Below the pieces are notes generated by a model. The model was not told the origin of the DNA, searched no databases, and saw only the letters and a program-made list of their open reading frames with translations. Below, one piece after another: positions 43,648-52,082 of a stretch of 64,000 bases of DNA. The stretch spans positions 248,001 through 312,000 of the forward strand of contig CAVRNQ010000006.1 of the NCBI GenBank assembly GCA_963722555.1, given 5' to 3'. Both the position numbers and the translations under genes were made by a program. Each line of letters starts with the position of its first letter. Positions within the stretch are counted from its first letter, which is position 1. Source of the stretch: Bog-366 sp963722555. GTDB lineage: Bacteria > Acidobacteriota > Terriglobia > UBA7540.

Positions 43648-44622
43648 TTGAGCCTACCGAAAGTTTTTGCCACTCGCCCGTTACCGCAGCAGGCTTGCGA
43701 GCGGGTCGCGACGCGCTGCGCCCTGACGGTGAATCCCCAAGATGTGCCGCTGCCATCCCAGCAGTTGGTGGAAGCCTGCCGCGACGTAGAGGGCTTGATG
43801 AATTCCGGCTCGCGGGTCAACGAAGAGCTGTTGCAGCAGGCCCCGCACCTGCGGGTGATTGCCAACGTGGGCGTTGGTTACGACAACATTGATGTGGCCG
43901 CCTGCACACGCCGCCGCATCGTGGTAACGAACACTCCGGGGGTGCTTACGGAGGCGACGGCCGACCTGGCTTTCGGGCTGCTCATGGCCGCGGCGCGCCG
44001 TCTGGCGGAATGCGACCGCTACGTTCGTGAGGGGCACTGGCATTACTGGCAATGGGGGTACCTGTGGGGGACGGACCTCTACCAGAAGACGCTGGGCATT
44101 TACGGTCTGGGACGCATCGGCCAGGCGGTGGCGCGCCGCGCCCGCGGATTCTCCATGCGTATTCTGCATCATTCTCTCGACCGCCCCACGGAAGCGCAAG
44201 AGCAGGAACTCGGTGCGCAATTCGTGGACCCCGAGACGCTGCTGCGCGAAGCCGATTTCCTTAGCCTGCACGTTCCCCTTACTCCCCAAACGCATCACCT
44301 GATCGGGAGCAAGGAACTGGCGATGATGAAACCCACGGCCTTCCTCATCAACGCGGCGCGCGGCAAAGTGGTGGACGAAGCCGCGCTGGTGGAGGCCCTG
44401 CGGTCGAAGCAGATCGCCGGCGCCGGGCTCGACGTTTTCGAGAACGAACCCCAAGTCCACCCCGGCCTCCTTGCCCTGCCCAACGTCGTCCTGGCGCCGC
44501 ACGTGGGCTCGGCCACTACCGAGACTCGTCTGGCGATGGCCATGCTGGCCGCGGAAAACCTGCTCGCCGCACTGGCGGGGCAGCGCCCACCGAACGCGGT
44601 CAACCCGGAAGTGTGCACGTAG
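43648..44622 (+). CDS. D-2-hydroxyacid dehydrogenase (glyoxylate/hydroxypyruvate reductase-like)
   Basis: 324 residues starting at TTG with GAGAGGAC upstream. NAD(P)-binding GIYGLGRIGQAVARRA (about 150-165); catalytic Arg in NAARGKVVDEAAL, Glu in DVFENEPQVHPGL and His in LAPHVGSATTETR. The sequence pattern is closest, from memory, to glyoxylate/hydroxypyruvate reductases, giving glycolate or D-glycerate. Confidence 0.88.
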   Translation: MSLPKVFATRPLPQQACERVATRCALTVNPQDVPLPSQQLVEACRDVEGLMNSGSRVNEELLQQAPHLRVIANVGVGYDNIDVAACTRRRIVVTNTPGVLTEATADLAFGLLMAAARRLAECDRYVREGHWHYWQWGYLWGTDLYQKTLGIYGLGRIGQAVARRARGFSMRILHHSLDRPTEAQEQELGAQFVDPETLLREADFLSLHVPLTPQTHHLIGSKELAMMKPTAFLINAARGKVVDEAALVEALRSKQIAGAGLDVFENEPQVHPGLLALPNVVLAPHVGSATTETRLAMAMLAAENLLAALAGQRPPNAVNPEVCT

Positions 44623-44636
44623 GCCGTCTGCCCGCA

Positions 44637-44742
44637 GGGTGGCGCAGACATCGGCTCTTGGATGTCTGCGAGCTGGCCGTGCGGCAGCAATGGGAATCGG
44701 GAAGTCGCAGACATGTGAAGAACGTGCATGTCTGCGCCACCC
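44637..44742. repeat. nested inverted repeat, GGGTGGCGCAGACAT family, copy 1
   Basis: GGGTGGCGCAGACAT (44637-44651) pairs with ATGTCTGCGCCACCC (44728-44742); an inner pair ATGTCTGCGA and TCGCAGACAT lies within. The second copy is at 56061-56247. Confidence 0.7.
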
Positions 44743-45338
44743 GCCGGACAGGTCCGCGCTACGCTCGTTTCGCTCCGAATTATCGCGCAACCCGTGCATT
44801 TTCGGCCAAAAAACCCGATCGATTGTCGTCCATTATCGCGAAATTTGTGAATTGTCGGCCAATAAGCCCGATCAATTATCGGTCATTGTGTCATTCACCC
44901 CTCTGTTTTCATAGACATAGTCGGGTCGATCTTCATTTTTAGCATCTTTATGGATCAGCACCCCGTTTCGGACCTTGAAAAGCACATTAGTGAGCCGCCA
45001 CAATTGGCGCAGGCTGGAATCTTCTATGTTTTGCATGAACATCGCTTCTGCGTTGTTTGAAGCCACCAGGGTGGTCCAATTCCAGGGTTATCAATTGATT
45101 GGGACCCGCCTCAGGCCGTTTCCCGATAGCGAGTTCTTTCCAAATTGACCATCGGGGCCGAGCCCTGTTCGGCCCACAGAACCTACCGCTCCAGGCTAGC
45201 ACCGTACCCGTGGTTTGTCAAGTCAGTTATTATCTGTATAGCCCACCGGTAGGCAAAATCTCTCGCGAAGGTGCCTAATTGTCCGAATTGGCGCCTTCGC
45301 GCAACCCCGCGACGCGGGCTCGAGGATTTCCCAGTAGG
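44743..45338. other. 600 bases of non-coding or decayed sequence with direct repeats
   Basis: Contains a degenerate direct repeat of about 53 bases (TCGGCCAA...CCCGATC at 44802 and 44855). Minus-strand frames LWRLTNVLFKVRNGVLIHKD (about 44950-45010) and KRPEAGPNQLITLELDHPGG (about 45060-45120) look like pieces of one frameshifted gene of unknown kind. Confidence 0.35.
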
Positions 45339-45624
45339 GACGGTTCGCGAACCAGGCTTGTCCCAATTACGCTCGACCCGGCGTGCGGCAACCTGCGGCT
45401 CCGCCGCCTGCTGTGCGGAAAGGCTTCGCCTTTCCGTGGCGCGTTTGTCCCGAACAACTTCCTCCTGCGCAGGCTGGAAGGCTGAGCCTTCCAGCCTGCG
45501 CGGAGGGTGAGGAAGGATGTCGCATGGGCCGGAAAGCCAGAGGCTTTCCGCACAGCAGGCGGCAGAGCCGCGCTCACCGGTCGGAAAGTTGGCGAATTTG
45601 GACAGCCCTTGTTCGCGAACCGCC
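45339..45624. repeat. long nested palindrome of about 290 bases
   Basis: Outer arms GGTTCGCGAACCAGGC and the complement of GCCCTTGTTCGCGAACC; middle arms CGCCTGCTGTGCGGAAAGGC and GCTTTCCGCACAGCAGGCG; inner hairpins around GGCTGGAAGGCTGAGCCTTC and GGAAAGGCTTCGCCTTTCC. No coding frame. Looks like a MITE-like or terminator-like hairpin array. The group II intron follows 47 bases later. Confidence 0.7.
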
Positions 45625-46033
45625 TCTACGAAAACGTGCGCGATTGTGGCCCGGGTGGGAGCGGGTAGCCAGTGCGCCGGGATAAACCGGTCTGAAGTAG
45701 AGGATGAAAGAGCCTTACGAGAAAGGAGTAGCGATCCACTCGGCCTCGAGTTTTGCGCTGGGCATCGTGAGGTGCACAGTGAAGCGTAAACAGAGGTATA
45801 GGTGGGCGGGGTATAGAGCTTCGAAAACGCGCAATCAGGGCGCCGACGTCCTTGGCTAGGCGGAAGGCAGCATGGAGGGGAAGCGATAGCGCGAGCTTCC
45901 CGACGGCCCTGCGTAGTCGTAGACCCCCGGCACGCCTAGAAACTTCAGACACGAGAACCGGGAGACCTCGGGGACGCCTGCTGGGCACGCCGACAGCAGG
46001 CCGGCGGGAGAAGGCTTAGACCGTACGACCCGC

Positions 46034-46252
46034 GTGTACGTCTCGGAGGAGTCGGACAGCGGCATACTACCGATGAACCATTCGAACAAAGACGGAAGAG
46101 CGTCGGCGGAGGAAGGGGAGGGAAGGCCGCTGATCAAGGAGAACACCCCTCGGCCTAACACGCACCCGACACAGAGCGGAGCACGTGTGTCCCAGCGGTT
46201 AGGGGGTGTGCGGAAAGCAGACCAGCGCTTCGCCGCCAGTCATCCAAGATAA
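46034..46252 (+). pseudogene. N-terminal remnant of the group II intron reverse transcriptase/maturase
   Basis: Starting at GTG: MYVSEESDSGILPMNHSNKD, then RPLIKENTPRPNTHPTQSGA and RVSQRLGGVRKAD. This is the recognisable opening of a common group II intron-encoded protein (from memory). After about 63 residues, before the reverse transcriptase domain, the frame jumps to unrelated residues and stops at the edge of domain V. All RT, maturase and endonuclease domains are deleted. Confidence 0.75.
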
Positions 46253-46286
46253 GAGCCTCATGCGGGAGATCCGCACGTGGGGATCT
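46252..46286 (+). ncRNA. group II intron domain V
   Basis: 35 bases forming the catalytic hairpin: AGAGCCTCATGCGG, GAGA tetraloop and the pairing strand CCGCACGTGGGGATCT. The AGC triad is present; its partner has A where a G-U pair is usual. Confidence 0.65.
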
Positions 46287-46396
46287 GTGCGGGGGGTGCC
46301 GGGCAACCGGTATCCCTACCGCGACCGACGAGCGTTCTTCTCGTCGTGGGCGTTTGGAAGGATTTCGGCCTGGAAGGATATTCGAGCTCGACGAAC

Positions 46397-46428
46397 CCAC
46401 GGCAAATCGCAAAACGGATTTGCCGTGG
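46397..46428. repeat. perfect 12-pair hairpin
   Basis: CCACGGCAAATC and GATTTGCCGTGG with an eight-base loop, between the intron and the promoter at 46480. No T run. Confidence 0.5.
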
Positions 46429-46479
46429 CTACCACTACAAATGCAGCGGTTCTTCGCGCCCGCCAGACAACAGGGGTGG

Positions 46480-46485
46480 TAGAAT
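46480..46485 (+). promoter_or_regulatory. extended -10 element (TGGTAGAAT)
   Basis: About 44 bases upstream of the ATG at 46529. Third occurrence of the same box in this window. Confidence 0.4.
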
Positions 46486-46528
46486 GCCCACCAATCGTCG
46501 CAGTGATTCCCGCTTTCCGGAGGTGCCG

Positions 46529-47062
46529 ATGCGGCGTCAACCGGTCGTGACCATCCTCATGCTCATCCCAGCAGTGATTCTGACGCTGCCCATGCGGGCG
46601 CAGCAGAAACCTGTAGCGCCGGGCTTCAGCCCGGCAAAGCCCTTTACCGAGGAGCAGATCAGCAACATGGTGCGCGCCGGACTGGGAGATGATTCGGGCG
46701 CGAAGCTGATCGAGCAGCGCGGGATTGATTTCGCCCCGGCGGATGATTTTCTCCTAAGCCTCAAGGCTGCAGGCGCGAGCGAGGCATTTCTGAAGGCGCT
46801 GCGCGCAGCCTTGCTGCTCGACCCACAGAATCCTGAATCTTATGCGAGCCTTGCCTCTGTCCTGATACAGCAGAAGAAGTATGACGATGCCGCGCCCTCA
46901 AGAGATGCCGAGCACGTCTCCGGACTTGCCTTTGCTCGTCGGCCTGGTTGTCCCCTGCCCGGCAGTGGGCTTCGGTGCGCGAAATGCGGGTATGTAAACA
47001 CACTCCCTCGGCTCATCGTGCCTTGCTACGCATTCGAGGCACAACCCGCGATGATGGGTTGA
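46529..47062 (+). CDS. secreted TPR-type protein, apparently truncated
   Basis: 177 residues from ATG at 46529 with GGAGGTGCCG upstream. Signal peptide VVTILMLIPAVILTLPMRAQ. Residues 35-95 (FTEEQISNMVRAGLGDDSGA; ASEAFLKALRAALLLDPQNP) resemble secreted acidobacterial proteins that go on into TPRs, and one TPR begins (SYASLASVLIQQKKYDDAA). After residue about 119 the sequence becomes antisense to the next gene and loses sense, so the C-terminal repeats have been lost. Confidence 0.55.
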   Translation: MRRQPVVTILMLIPAVILTLPMRAQQKPVAPGFSPAKPFTEEQISNMVRAGLGDDSGAKLIEQRGIDFAPADDFLLSLKAAGASEAFLKALRAALLLDPQNPESYASLASVLIQQKKYDDAAPSRDAEHVSGLAFARRPGCPLPGSGLRCAKCGYVNTLPRLIVPCYAFEAQPAMMG

Positions 47063-47482
47063 GCAGTAAAAGATCGCGGGGCGCTGGCCGCACTCCGGGC
47101 ACATCGGCATCCCCGGTGCCGAGTACGTATAAACGTCAGGCCCAGGAGGGAAGGTGGAACCTGCAGGGTCAGAGCGCTTGGCCTGGGGGACTGCGGCAGG
47201 CGTCTCAGGTCGGATAGCGCCGCTAGTCGGGACTTGACCGGGGGGATACAATGCTACGATGGTGGCGGGTCGCTCCACGCGAGGTGCGCTGAGCACGCTG
47301 ATGACCTTCAACACGGTCCAAATGATGCTCGCGGGAACCCCCACGAGGCTGGCAAAGTAGAGACTTGCACCGGCCGCCCCTGCTACCTTGGGGTTAACGA
47401 AGCAGCTGATCAGAAAGATGAGCCACAACGCGAGCCACGCGAGAGCGACCGCCCCGAACACCTTGCGTAAAAACCACAGCAT
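46898..47482 (-). CDS. membrane protein with a B-box-like zinc finger
   Basis: 194 residues with GGGAGGAC upstream. Two N-terminal membrane segments (GAVALAWLALWLIFLISCFV; ASLYFASLVGVPASIIWTVL), a Pro-rich linker, then CPECGQRPAIFYCSTHHRGL followed by CLECVARHDEPREC: the C-x2-C, C-x4-H, C-x2-C and late H/C spacing of B-box-type zinc fingers. The finger would be cytoplasmic or periplasmic depending on topology. Function unknown. Confidence 0.6.
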   Translation of the reverse strand: MLWFLRKVFGAVALAWLALWLIFLISCFVNPKVAGAAGASLYFASLVGVPASIIWTVLKVISVLSAPRVERPATIVALYPPGQVPTSGAIRPETPAAVPQAKRSDPAGSTFPPGPDVYTYSAPGMPMCPECGQRPAIFYCSTHHRGLCLECVARHDEPRECVYIPAFRAPKPTAGQGTTRPTSKGKSGDVLGIS

Positions 47483-47590
47483 GTTAGAGTCCTCCCGACC
47501 ACCGCATTAGTGCGCCGTGTCCCCAATTAGCGCTACCATCCCTCCCGTTCGGGGAGAGCTCACAGCGTTCGGTTGCGGGATGATGTCACG

Positions 47591-48346
47591 TCATCGCCTC
47601 ACTGTCCCCTCGCCGTTTGGCGCGGCGGTCGGGTTGGACACGGCGAGCGTGAGGTCCTGGTCCAGGCGGAGCCAGGCGTTACGGCCTTTCTTAAGGTCAA
47701 AGTCATACCACTGCGCAGAGTTGGCGGCGAGGTCGGAGAGCACGCCGACTGCTCCCCCGATCCCCGCGCCGATGGCCGCACCTTTTCCGCCGCCCGCGAT
47801 GGCCCCGACGCCTGCGCCAGCGGCTCCGGTGGCTACGGGCACGGCAATGTCTCCCCCTTTAGTGGGCGGCTTTGTGCTCGCCGCGCCTTCTGAGTCCACA
47901 TACTCGCTCACACCTAAATCGGCGAGCGAAGCTTGGACGGGATACGACCGGCCATCGGGCAAAGTCACGCGAGTGAACCCGAGGCGAATCATCGGAAAAG
48001 TTTTCGTGTGCTTATCGCCTTTACGCGCCGCGAGCACGCGTCCGGTGAGGATCGTGCCGACTGGCAACGCTTCCCGGCCCTCGGCTTCCACGGGCTTAAT
48101 CAGCCGGACGTCCACGCCGTCGCCCTCGCGCGAGATGGCGGTGCCGACCTTGGTATCAAACTTCACGCGCAAGCGCGTGCCTGCCATAACGGTGCGCAGA
48201 GCTTCCTGAGCGAGAAGTGGAAGGGAGGTCAAGAGAAGGATTCCGAGACAACCGCAGACCAGGAGATTCCTCGCCTTCTCGGAAGAACCACGATTCGAGA
48301 TGACTCGGCAGTGATGACTTGGTCCATGCTGTTTCAATGCGTTCAT
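47591..48346 (-). CDS. secreted protein with a glycine-zipper segment
   Basis: 251 residues with GGGAGGAAACC upstream. Signal or anchor segment NLLVCGCLGILLLTSLPLLA; beta-rich domain (GTRLRVKFDTKVGTAISREG; LPVGTILTGRVLAARKGDKH), then a Gly/Ala zipper (ATGAAGAGVGAIAGGGKGAA; IGAGIGGAVGVL) that may insert in a membrane. Closes with a second beta stretch. Family not named with confidence. Confidence 0.55.
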   Translation of the reverse strand: MNALKQHGPSHHCRVISNRGSSEKARNLLVCGCLGILLLTSLPLLAQEALRTVMAGTRLRVKFDTKVGTAISREGDGVDVRLIKPVEAEGREALPVGTILTGRVLAARKGDKHTKTFPMIRLGFTRVTLPDGRSYPVQASLADLGVSEYVDSEGAASTKPPTKGGDIAVPVATGAAGAGVGAIAGGGKGAAIGAGIGGAVGVLSDLAANSAQWYDFDLKKGRNAWLRLDQDLTLAVSNPTAAPNGEGTVRR

Positions 48347-48371
48347 GGTTTCCTCCCTTCAGACTTGATGG

Positions 48372-48893
48372 CTACCCGCCAACTAGTGTCGAACCCAACA
48401 GACTCCATGCCCCCAGATATGGAGCTAATCTTTGTCGGTAGCCGTGTCCCACCTTGCTCGTGTCATCGTCAACGTAGAAGATTCGTCGTTTGTTGTTTTC
48501 TGCTCTTTGTTGTCCTTTCGCACCAGGCGTCGTGACCCACGTACGGAAGTCATCCCGCAACCACCTGTCGATTACAGACGTCGGGACCACGTAGTAAATC
48601 GGACCTGCGTCGCCATCTTTAGGAATGTCGACCAATACGCAAAAATCCCGTTCCACTTTCACGTCCAGGAAGATGTCGCCGCTTGGCTTCGCATTCCACT
48701 GAAAAAGTGCAAAAGGCCAGGCTTTAGTCTTGACTCGAATACCGGCAAAATCGTCTCCCCGCTTCGCAAGGATGTCGTATGCGCGGTTGTTTCTAGCCGT
48801 TGGGGCGGCTGTCCATCCCCGACGGGTTAACTCAGCAAGAACGAAAAACTCGCCGGAATTTCCTACGAACGCAGCTGGAACTTGCCTCGGCAT
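48372..48893 (-). CDS. PD-(D/E)XK-fold-like protein
   Basis: 173 residues from ATG at 48893; codons open further upstream to 49787 are noise. NSGEFFVLAELTRRGWTAAP, then NRAYDILAKRGDDFAGIRVK gives the E, D and x-V-K spacing of the restriction-endonuclease-like fold found in nuclease and group I intron homing proteins of the DUF4365 sort. RVK replaces the usual QVK or EVK, so catalysis is uncertain. A lone gene with no methyltransferase adjacent. Confidence 0.5.
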   Translation of the reverse strand: MPRQVPAAFVGNSGEFFVLAELTRRGWTAAPTARNNRAYDILAKRGDDFAGIRVKTKAWPFALFQWNAKPSGDIFLDVKVERDFCVLVDIPKDGDAGPIYYVVPTSVIDRWLRDDFRTWVTTPGAKGQQRAENNKRRIFYVDDDTSKVGHGYRQRLAPYLGAWSLLGSTLVGG

Positions 48894-49676
48894 GGCAGGA
48901 TTTTGACTAGGATTTCCGTTTTCAAATCTCGACTGGCCGATAACATACACCCGACAGCCTCTGAAGGCAATCCTACGGCGTGGGATTTCGGTGGTCTGCG
49001 GGTAGATACAAGCCACGGTCAGGGCTCTCGTGACCGTAGGCTTTTCCTTCGATGACGAACCCACGGTCAATTCCAAAGGCGAATTGACCGCGGCTACCTC
49101 CGGGTCACAGGACCTCAGGCGCCGCTCGAACTGTAATCTCTGTGCCTGTAGCTTCCCAATTTGCGCGACTCGATCACCAAGTAGGGGTAGGGCTTGCCCT
49201 ACCCATCCTGGTTTGGCGGCAATGTACACAGAGGGGACGGCAAGCCGTCCCCCTACTGCGAAAGGCCCTTTGGACATCGGGGTTGAAGGGAACGATATTT
49301 GCACCCGCGTGGTAGCGCAGGGCCCGCTCTCCGGCCCTGCGGCTTTTCCAGCGGTGCGGGCTCTTGCCGCGCCGCAAACAAGATAATCCGAATTCTCAAG
49401 GGCCGCGCCGCCCAATGCGCGTCGCGGTGGAAGTGCCGCAAGGCTAAACCGCGAGCCTTGCGCTACATCCTTTTTTTCTTGCGGGCCTCCCCATGCAGTA
49501 CGGACCCCCGCCGGAGCGGGCAGCCCTTGGATTCGAAAGCGCGAATCTGAGGAAGAACCGCAGACCTCAGAGGCGGGGGTCTGCGCTTGCTTGCTGAACT
49601 CCCTTGCGTTTCCCCGCCGGGTTCCCAATAATGGAGGCTTGCTGACAGGCGGGGACGCCATCCAGCAGACCTCCCA
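48894..49676. other. 780 bases of hairpin-rich intergenic DNA
   Basis: Perfect hairpins GGGTAGGGCTTGCCCTACCC (49185-49204) and GGGGACGGC/GCCGTCCCC (49233-49252). No frame has a ribosome binding site. Confidence 0.5.
49437..49480 (+). terminator. terminator-like hairpin
   Basis: CGCAAGGCT and AGCCTTGCG with an eight-base loop, then CTACATCC and a run of seven T. Reads rightward although no plus-strand gene lies upstream. Confidence 0.4.
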
Positions 49677-51029
49677 ATGAACCCGACAGCCCAATCCGCA
49701 GCCCTCGCGAAACTGGACTATGCCCACGGCAAGGAACTGGCCCGGCAGGTTTTCCATGAGACCATGGCGGCCATTGACGTGCGTCACACCCTGCTCGCCA
49801 AGCTGAAATTCCAGGACGGCGTGCTTGAGGCGGGCGAGGTTTCATACCCTCTCGGCCGGCCGCCGCGTGTGGTGGCGTTCGGCAAAGCCGCCAATCGCAT
49901 GGCGGCGGTGCTGGAGGAAATCCTGGGCGGATATATTGAGGCGGGCGTGGCCGTGGGGCCGGCAGAGTCCTCGAATAAACTCGCACACTTCCGTTATATC
50001 CTCGGCGGTCATCCCTATCCCACCCTGGGCAGCTTGGAAGGGGCGCAGGCCGCGGCCGAACTTGCTTCCAACCTGACGCCCGACGACACGGTCATCTTCC
50101 TCGTTTCCGGCGGCGGCTCCGCCCTCCTGGCGCAACCCATCAATCGGAGCATTACGCTCGCCGACCTGATTGACTTCAACCGCGTGCTCGTGACCTCCAG
50201 CCTGCCCATCGAGGAAATCAACGTGTTGCGCAAGCACCTCTCCGCCGTGAAGGGCGGAAGGCTGGGCGTACGCGCCTACCCCGCGCGGCAGCTCACGATT
50301 TTCATTTCCGACGTGCCGGACCACTTGCCCTCGATGATTGCTTCCGGCCCGACCCTTCCCGATGAGTCCACCGCCGAGCAGGCCTACGAACTGGCCGAAC
50401 GCAGCGGCCTGGTCCGCCAATTCCCGGCGAGTATCCGGAAGTTCTTTGAGGGGCGGGAACTGCCGGAGACTCCTAAGCCGGGCGACCCGAGATTTGCCAA
50501 TTCACATCATTTCTGTCTGCTGGCAAACCGGGACGCGGTGGAGGGCGCGCTTGCGGCGGCGAAAAAGCTCGGGTTCGCCAGCCAGATCGACCGCGGCCCG
50601 TGGGACGCCGATTACCGGCAAGTGGTGCACGACAACCTGGTCGCGCTCGAGGCGCTCTCGAAAGAACACCCGGGCCACCACGTATGCCTGGTGGTGGGCG
50701 GAGAAGTGACCTGCCCGGTCACGGGCCCCGGCGTGGGCGGACGTAACCAGGCTTTCGTGCTCGAAGCCGTGCCGCAGATTGCGGGGAGGCGCCGCGTCGT
50801 GCTCAGCGCAGGCACCGATGGCCGCGACGGCAACAGCCCTACGAGCGGCGCCGTCGCTGACGGCCAGACCCTCTCGCGCGCCCAGGTCCTGGGCCTGGAT
50901 CCCGCCGCCTATCTCGCGGGGAGCGATGCCTACTCGTTTTTCCGCAGCCTGGGCGACACGCTCGACACAGGGTTCACCGACAACAACGTGCGCGACGTGC
51001 GCATCTGGCTCGACTTCGGGGCGGCTTGA
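49677..51029 (+). CDS. glycerate 2-kinase (MOFRL type)
   Basis: 450 residues. Phosphorylates D-glycerate to 2-phosphoglycerate. VVAFGKAANRMAA and VIFLVSGGGSALLAQP in the N-terminal DUF4147 domain, SAVKGGRLGVRAYPARQLTI, ISDVPDHLPSMIASGPT, and the C-terminal MOFRL domain with GGEVTCPVTGPGVGGRNQ and SAGTDGRDGNSPTSGAVADG. Length and motifs are those of the family. Together with the reductase at 52083 it forms the end of a glyoxylate/tartronate-semialdehyde route. Confidence 0.92.
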   Translation: MNPTAQSAALAKLDYAHGKELARQVFHETMAAIDVRHTLLAKLKFQDGVLEAGEVSYPLGRPPRVVAFGKAANRMAAVLEEILGGYIEAGVAVGPAESSNKLAHFRYILGGHPYPTLGSLEGAQAAAELASNLTPDDTVIFLVSGGGSALLAQPINRSITLADLIDFNRVLVTSSLPIEEINVLRKHLSAVKGGRLGVRAYPARQLTIFISDVPDHLPSMIASGPTLPDESTAEQAYELAERSGLVRQFPASIRKFFEGRELPETPKPGDPRFANSHHFCLLANRDAVEGALAAAKKLGFASQIDRGPWDADYRQVVHDNLVALEALSKEHPGHHVCLVVGGEVTCPVTGPGVGGRNQAFVLEAVPQIAGRRRVVLSAGTDGRDGNSPTSGAVADGQTLSRAQVLGLDPAAYLAGSDAYSFFRSLGDTLDTGFTDNNVRDVRIWLDFGAA

Positions 51030-51030
51030 C

Positions 51031-51180
51031 AGGCTGCGGAAAAACTCGTAGGCGTTGTCATTCTGAGCGAGCGCAGCGAGCGAAGAACCCCCGCAGTTTG
51101 TCCTTTTCACTCACCCAGGCGAACTGCAGAGGTCCTTCGCTTCGCTCAGGATGACAGTGTGGAGCGTTTTCCCGCAGCCT
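51031..51180. repeat. dispersed palindromic repeat, copy 2
   Basis: AGGCTGCGGAAAAAC and GTTTTCCCGCAGCCT ends; GTCATTCTGAGCGAGCGCAG mirrored by CTTCGCTCAGGATGACAG. Confidence 0.75.
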
Positions 51181-51231
51181 GTTGAGAACCTGTAGCCCCG
51201 AGCGTTACGTCGGGACGTTGGTCCCATCATC

Positions 51232-51963
51232 ATGGACGACCTTACCGGGAAAGTTGCTCTGGTGACGGGCGCGAGCCTCGGCATCGGGCGCGCCATCGCC
51301 GAGGCACTGGCTAAGGCCGGCGTCGATGTGGCCGTCAACTACCTTCGGCACCAGCCGGACGCCGAGGAGGTGTGCGAATCCATCCGGGGCGGTGGAAGGC
51401 GCGCGCTCCCTGTGCAGGCGGATGTCTCGAAATCCGCGGAAGTCACGCGCCTGGTGAAGACCGTGGAGGAGGGATTGGGGCCGATTGAAATCCTGGTCAA
51501 CAACTCCGGGATCACGCGCCCCCAGCCGCTGGAGGAAATCCGGGAAGAAGACTGGGATGAACTCATCACGGTGAATCTCAAGTCCGCCTTCCTGGTCACG
51601 CAACAGGTGGTGCCTGGGATGCGAGGGCGCCACTGGGGGCGCATCATCAATATCTCCTCGGTGGCCGCGCACACGGGCGGGGTCGTGGGGCCGCACTACG
51701 CTGCGTCCAAAGCAGGGCTGCAGGGATTGACGCATTCCTACGCCGGGCTCCTGGCGCGCGAGGGCATTACCGTGAATGCCATCGCGCCGGCGCTCATCTA
51801 CACCCGGATGGTGGCGGCAAATCCCCGCGCGCGTGCGGATCTAATCCCGGTAGGGCGCTTCGGTAAAGTCGAAGAAGTCGCGGAGGTGGCCGCCCTGCTG
51901 GCGGGCAACGGCTATATCACCGGTCAGACTCTCAATGTGGACGGCGGTTGGTATATGACGTGA
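51232..51963 (+). CDS. short-chain dehydrogenase/reductase, FabG-like
   Basis: 243 residues. Classical SDR: TGASLGIGRAIAEALAKAGV (cofactor), NNSGI, catalytic Ser in INISSVAA and Y-x3-K in YAASKAGLQGL, C-terminal GYITGQTLNVDGGWYMT. Closest pattern is 3-oxoacyl-ACP reductase or sugar-acid dehydrogenase; location among glycerate genes suggests the latter. Confidence 0.85.
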   Translation: MDDLTGKVALVTGASLGIGRAIAEALAKAGVDVAVNYLRHQPDAEEVCESIRGGGRRALPVQADVSKSAEVTRLVKTVEEGLGPIEILVNNSGITRPQPLEEIREEDWDELITVNLKSAFLVTQQVVPGMRGRHWGRIINISSVAAHTGGVVGPHYAASKAGLQGLTHSYAGLLAREGITVNAIAPALIYTRMVAANPRARADLIPVGRFGKVEEVAEVAALLAGNGYITGQTLNVDGGWYMT

Positions 51964-52082
51964 AGCTGTCAGCAGTCAGCGATCAGCTTTCAGCTGAGGC
52001 ATTGGCGGACTGCTGATGGCTGAATGCCGGAGTTTTCGAAACCGGAAAGTCCTCAGTCACGAGGTTTTCAAGGAGGAAAATC

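Larger units (their letters stand above)
45672..46325 (+). mobile_element. internally deleted group II intron
   Basis: Begins GTGCGCCGGG followed by TAAACCGGTCTGAAGTAGAG, the standard 5' end of bacterial group II introns. The 3' part holds domain V (46252-46286: AGAGCC, GCGG-GAGA-CCGC hairpin, ACGT) and a domain VI hairpin (GGGTGCCGG-GCAA-CCGGTATCCC) with a candidate bulged A, ending near CTACCGCGAC. Full introns of this kind are 2-2.5 kb; this one is about 650 bases because most of the reverse transcriptase is gone. Exact 3' end uncertain by a few bases. Confidence 0.8.

Noticed and set aside
45856..46161. 101-codon minus-strand frame
   Set aside because: Antisense to the group II intron RNA; such frames are often annotated as proteins in error.
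46206..46550. plus-strand frame containing MREIRTWGSVRGVPG
   Set aside because: Translation of the intron's domains V-VI, not a protein gene.
48894..49787. 300-residue N-terminal extension of the 48372 gene
   Set aside because: Runs through hairpin-rich intergenic DNA with noise composition.
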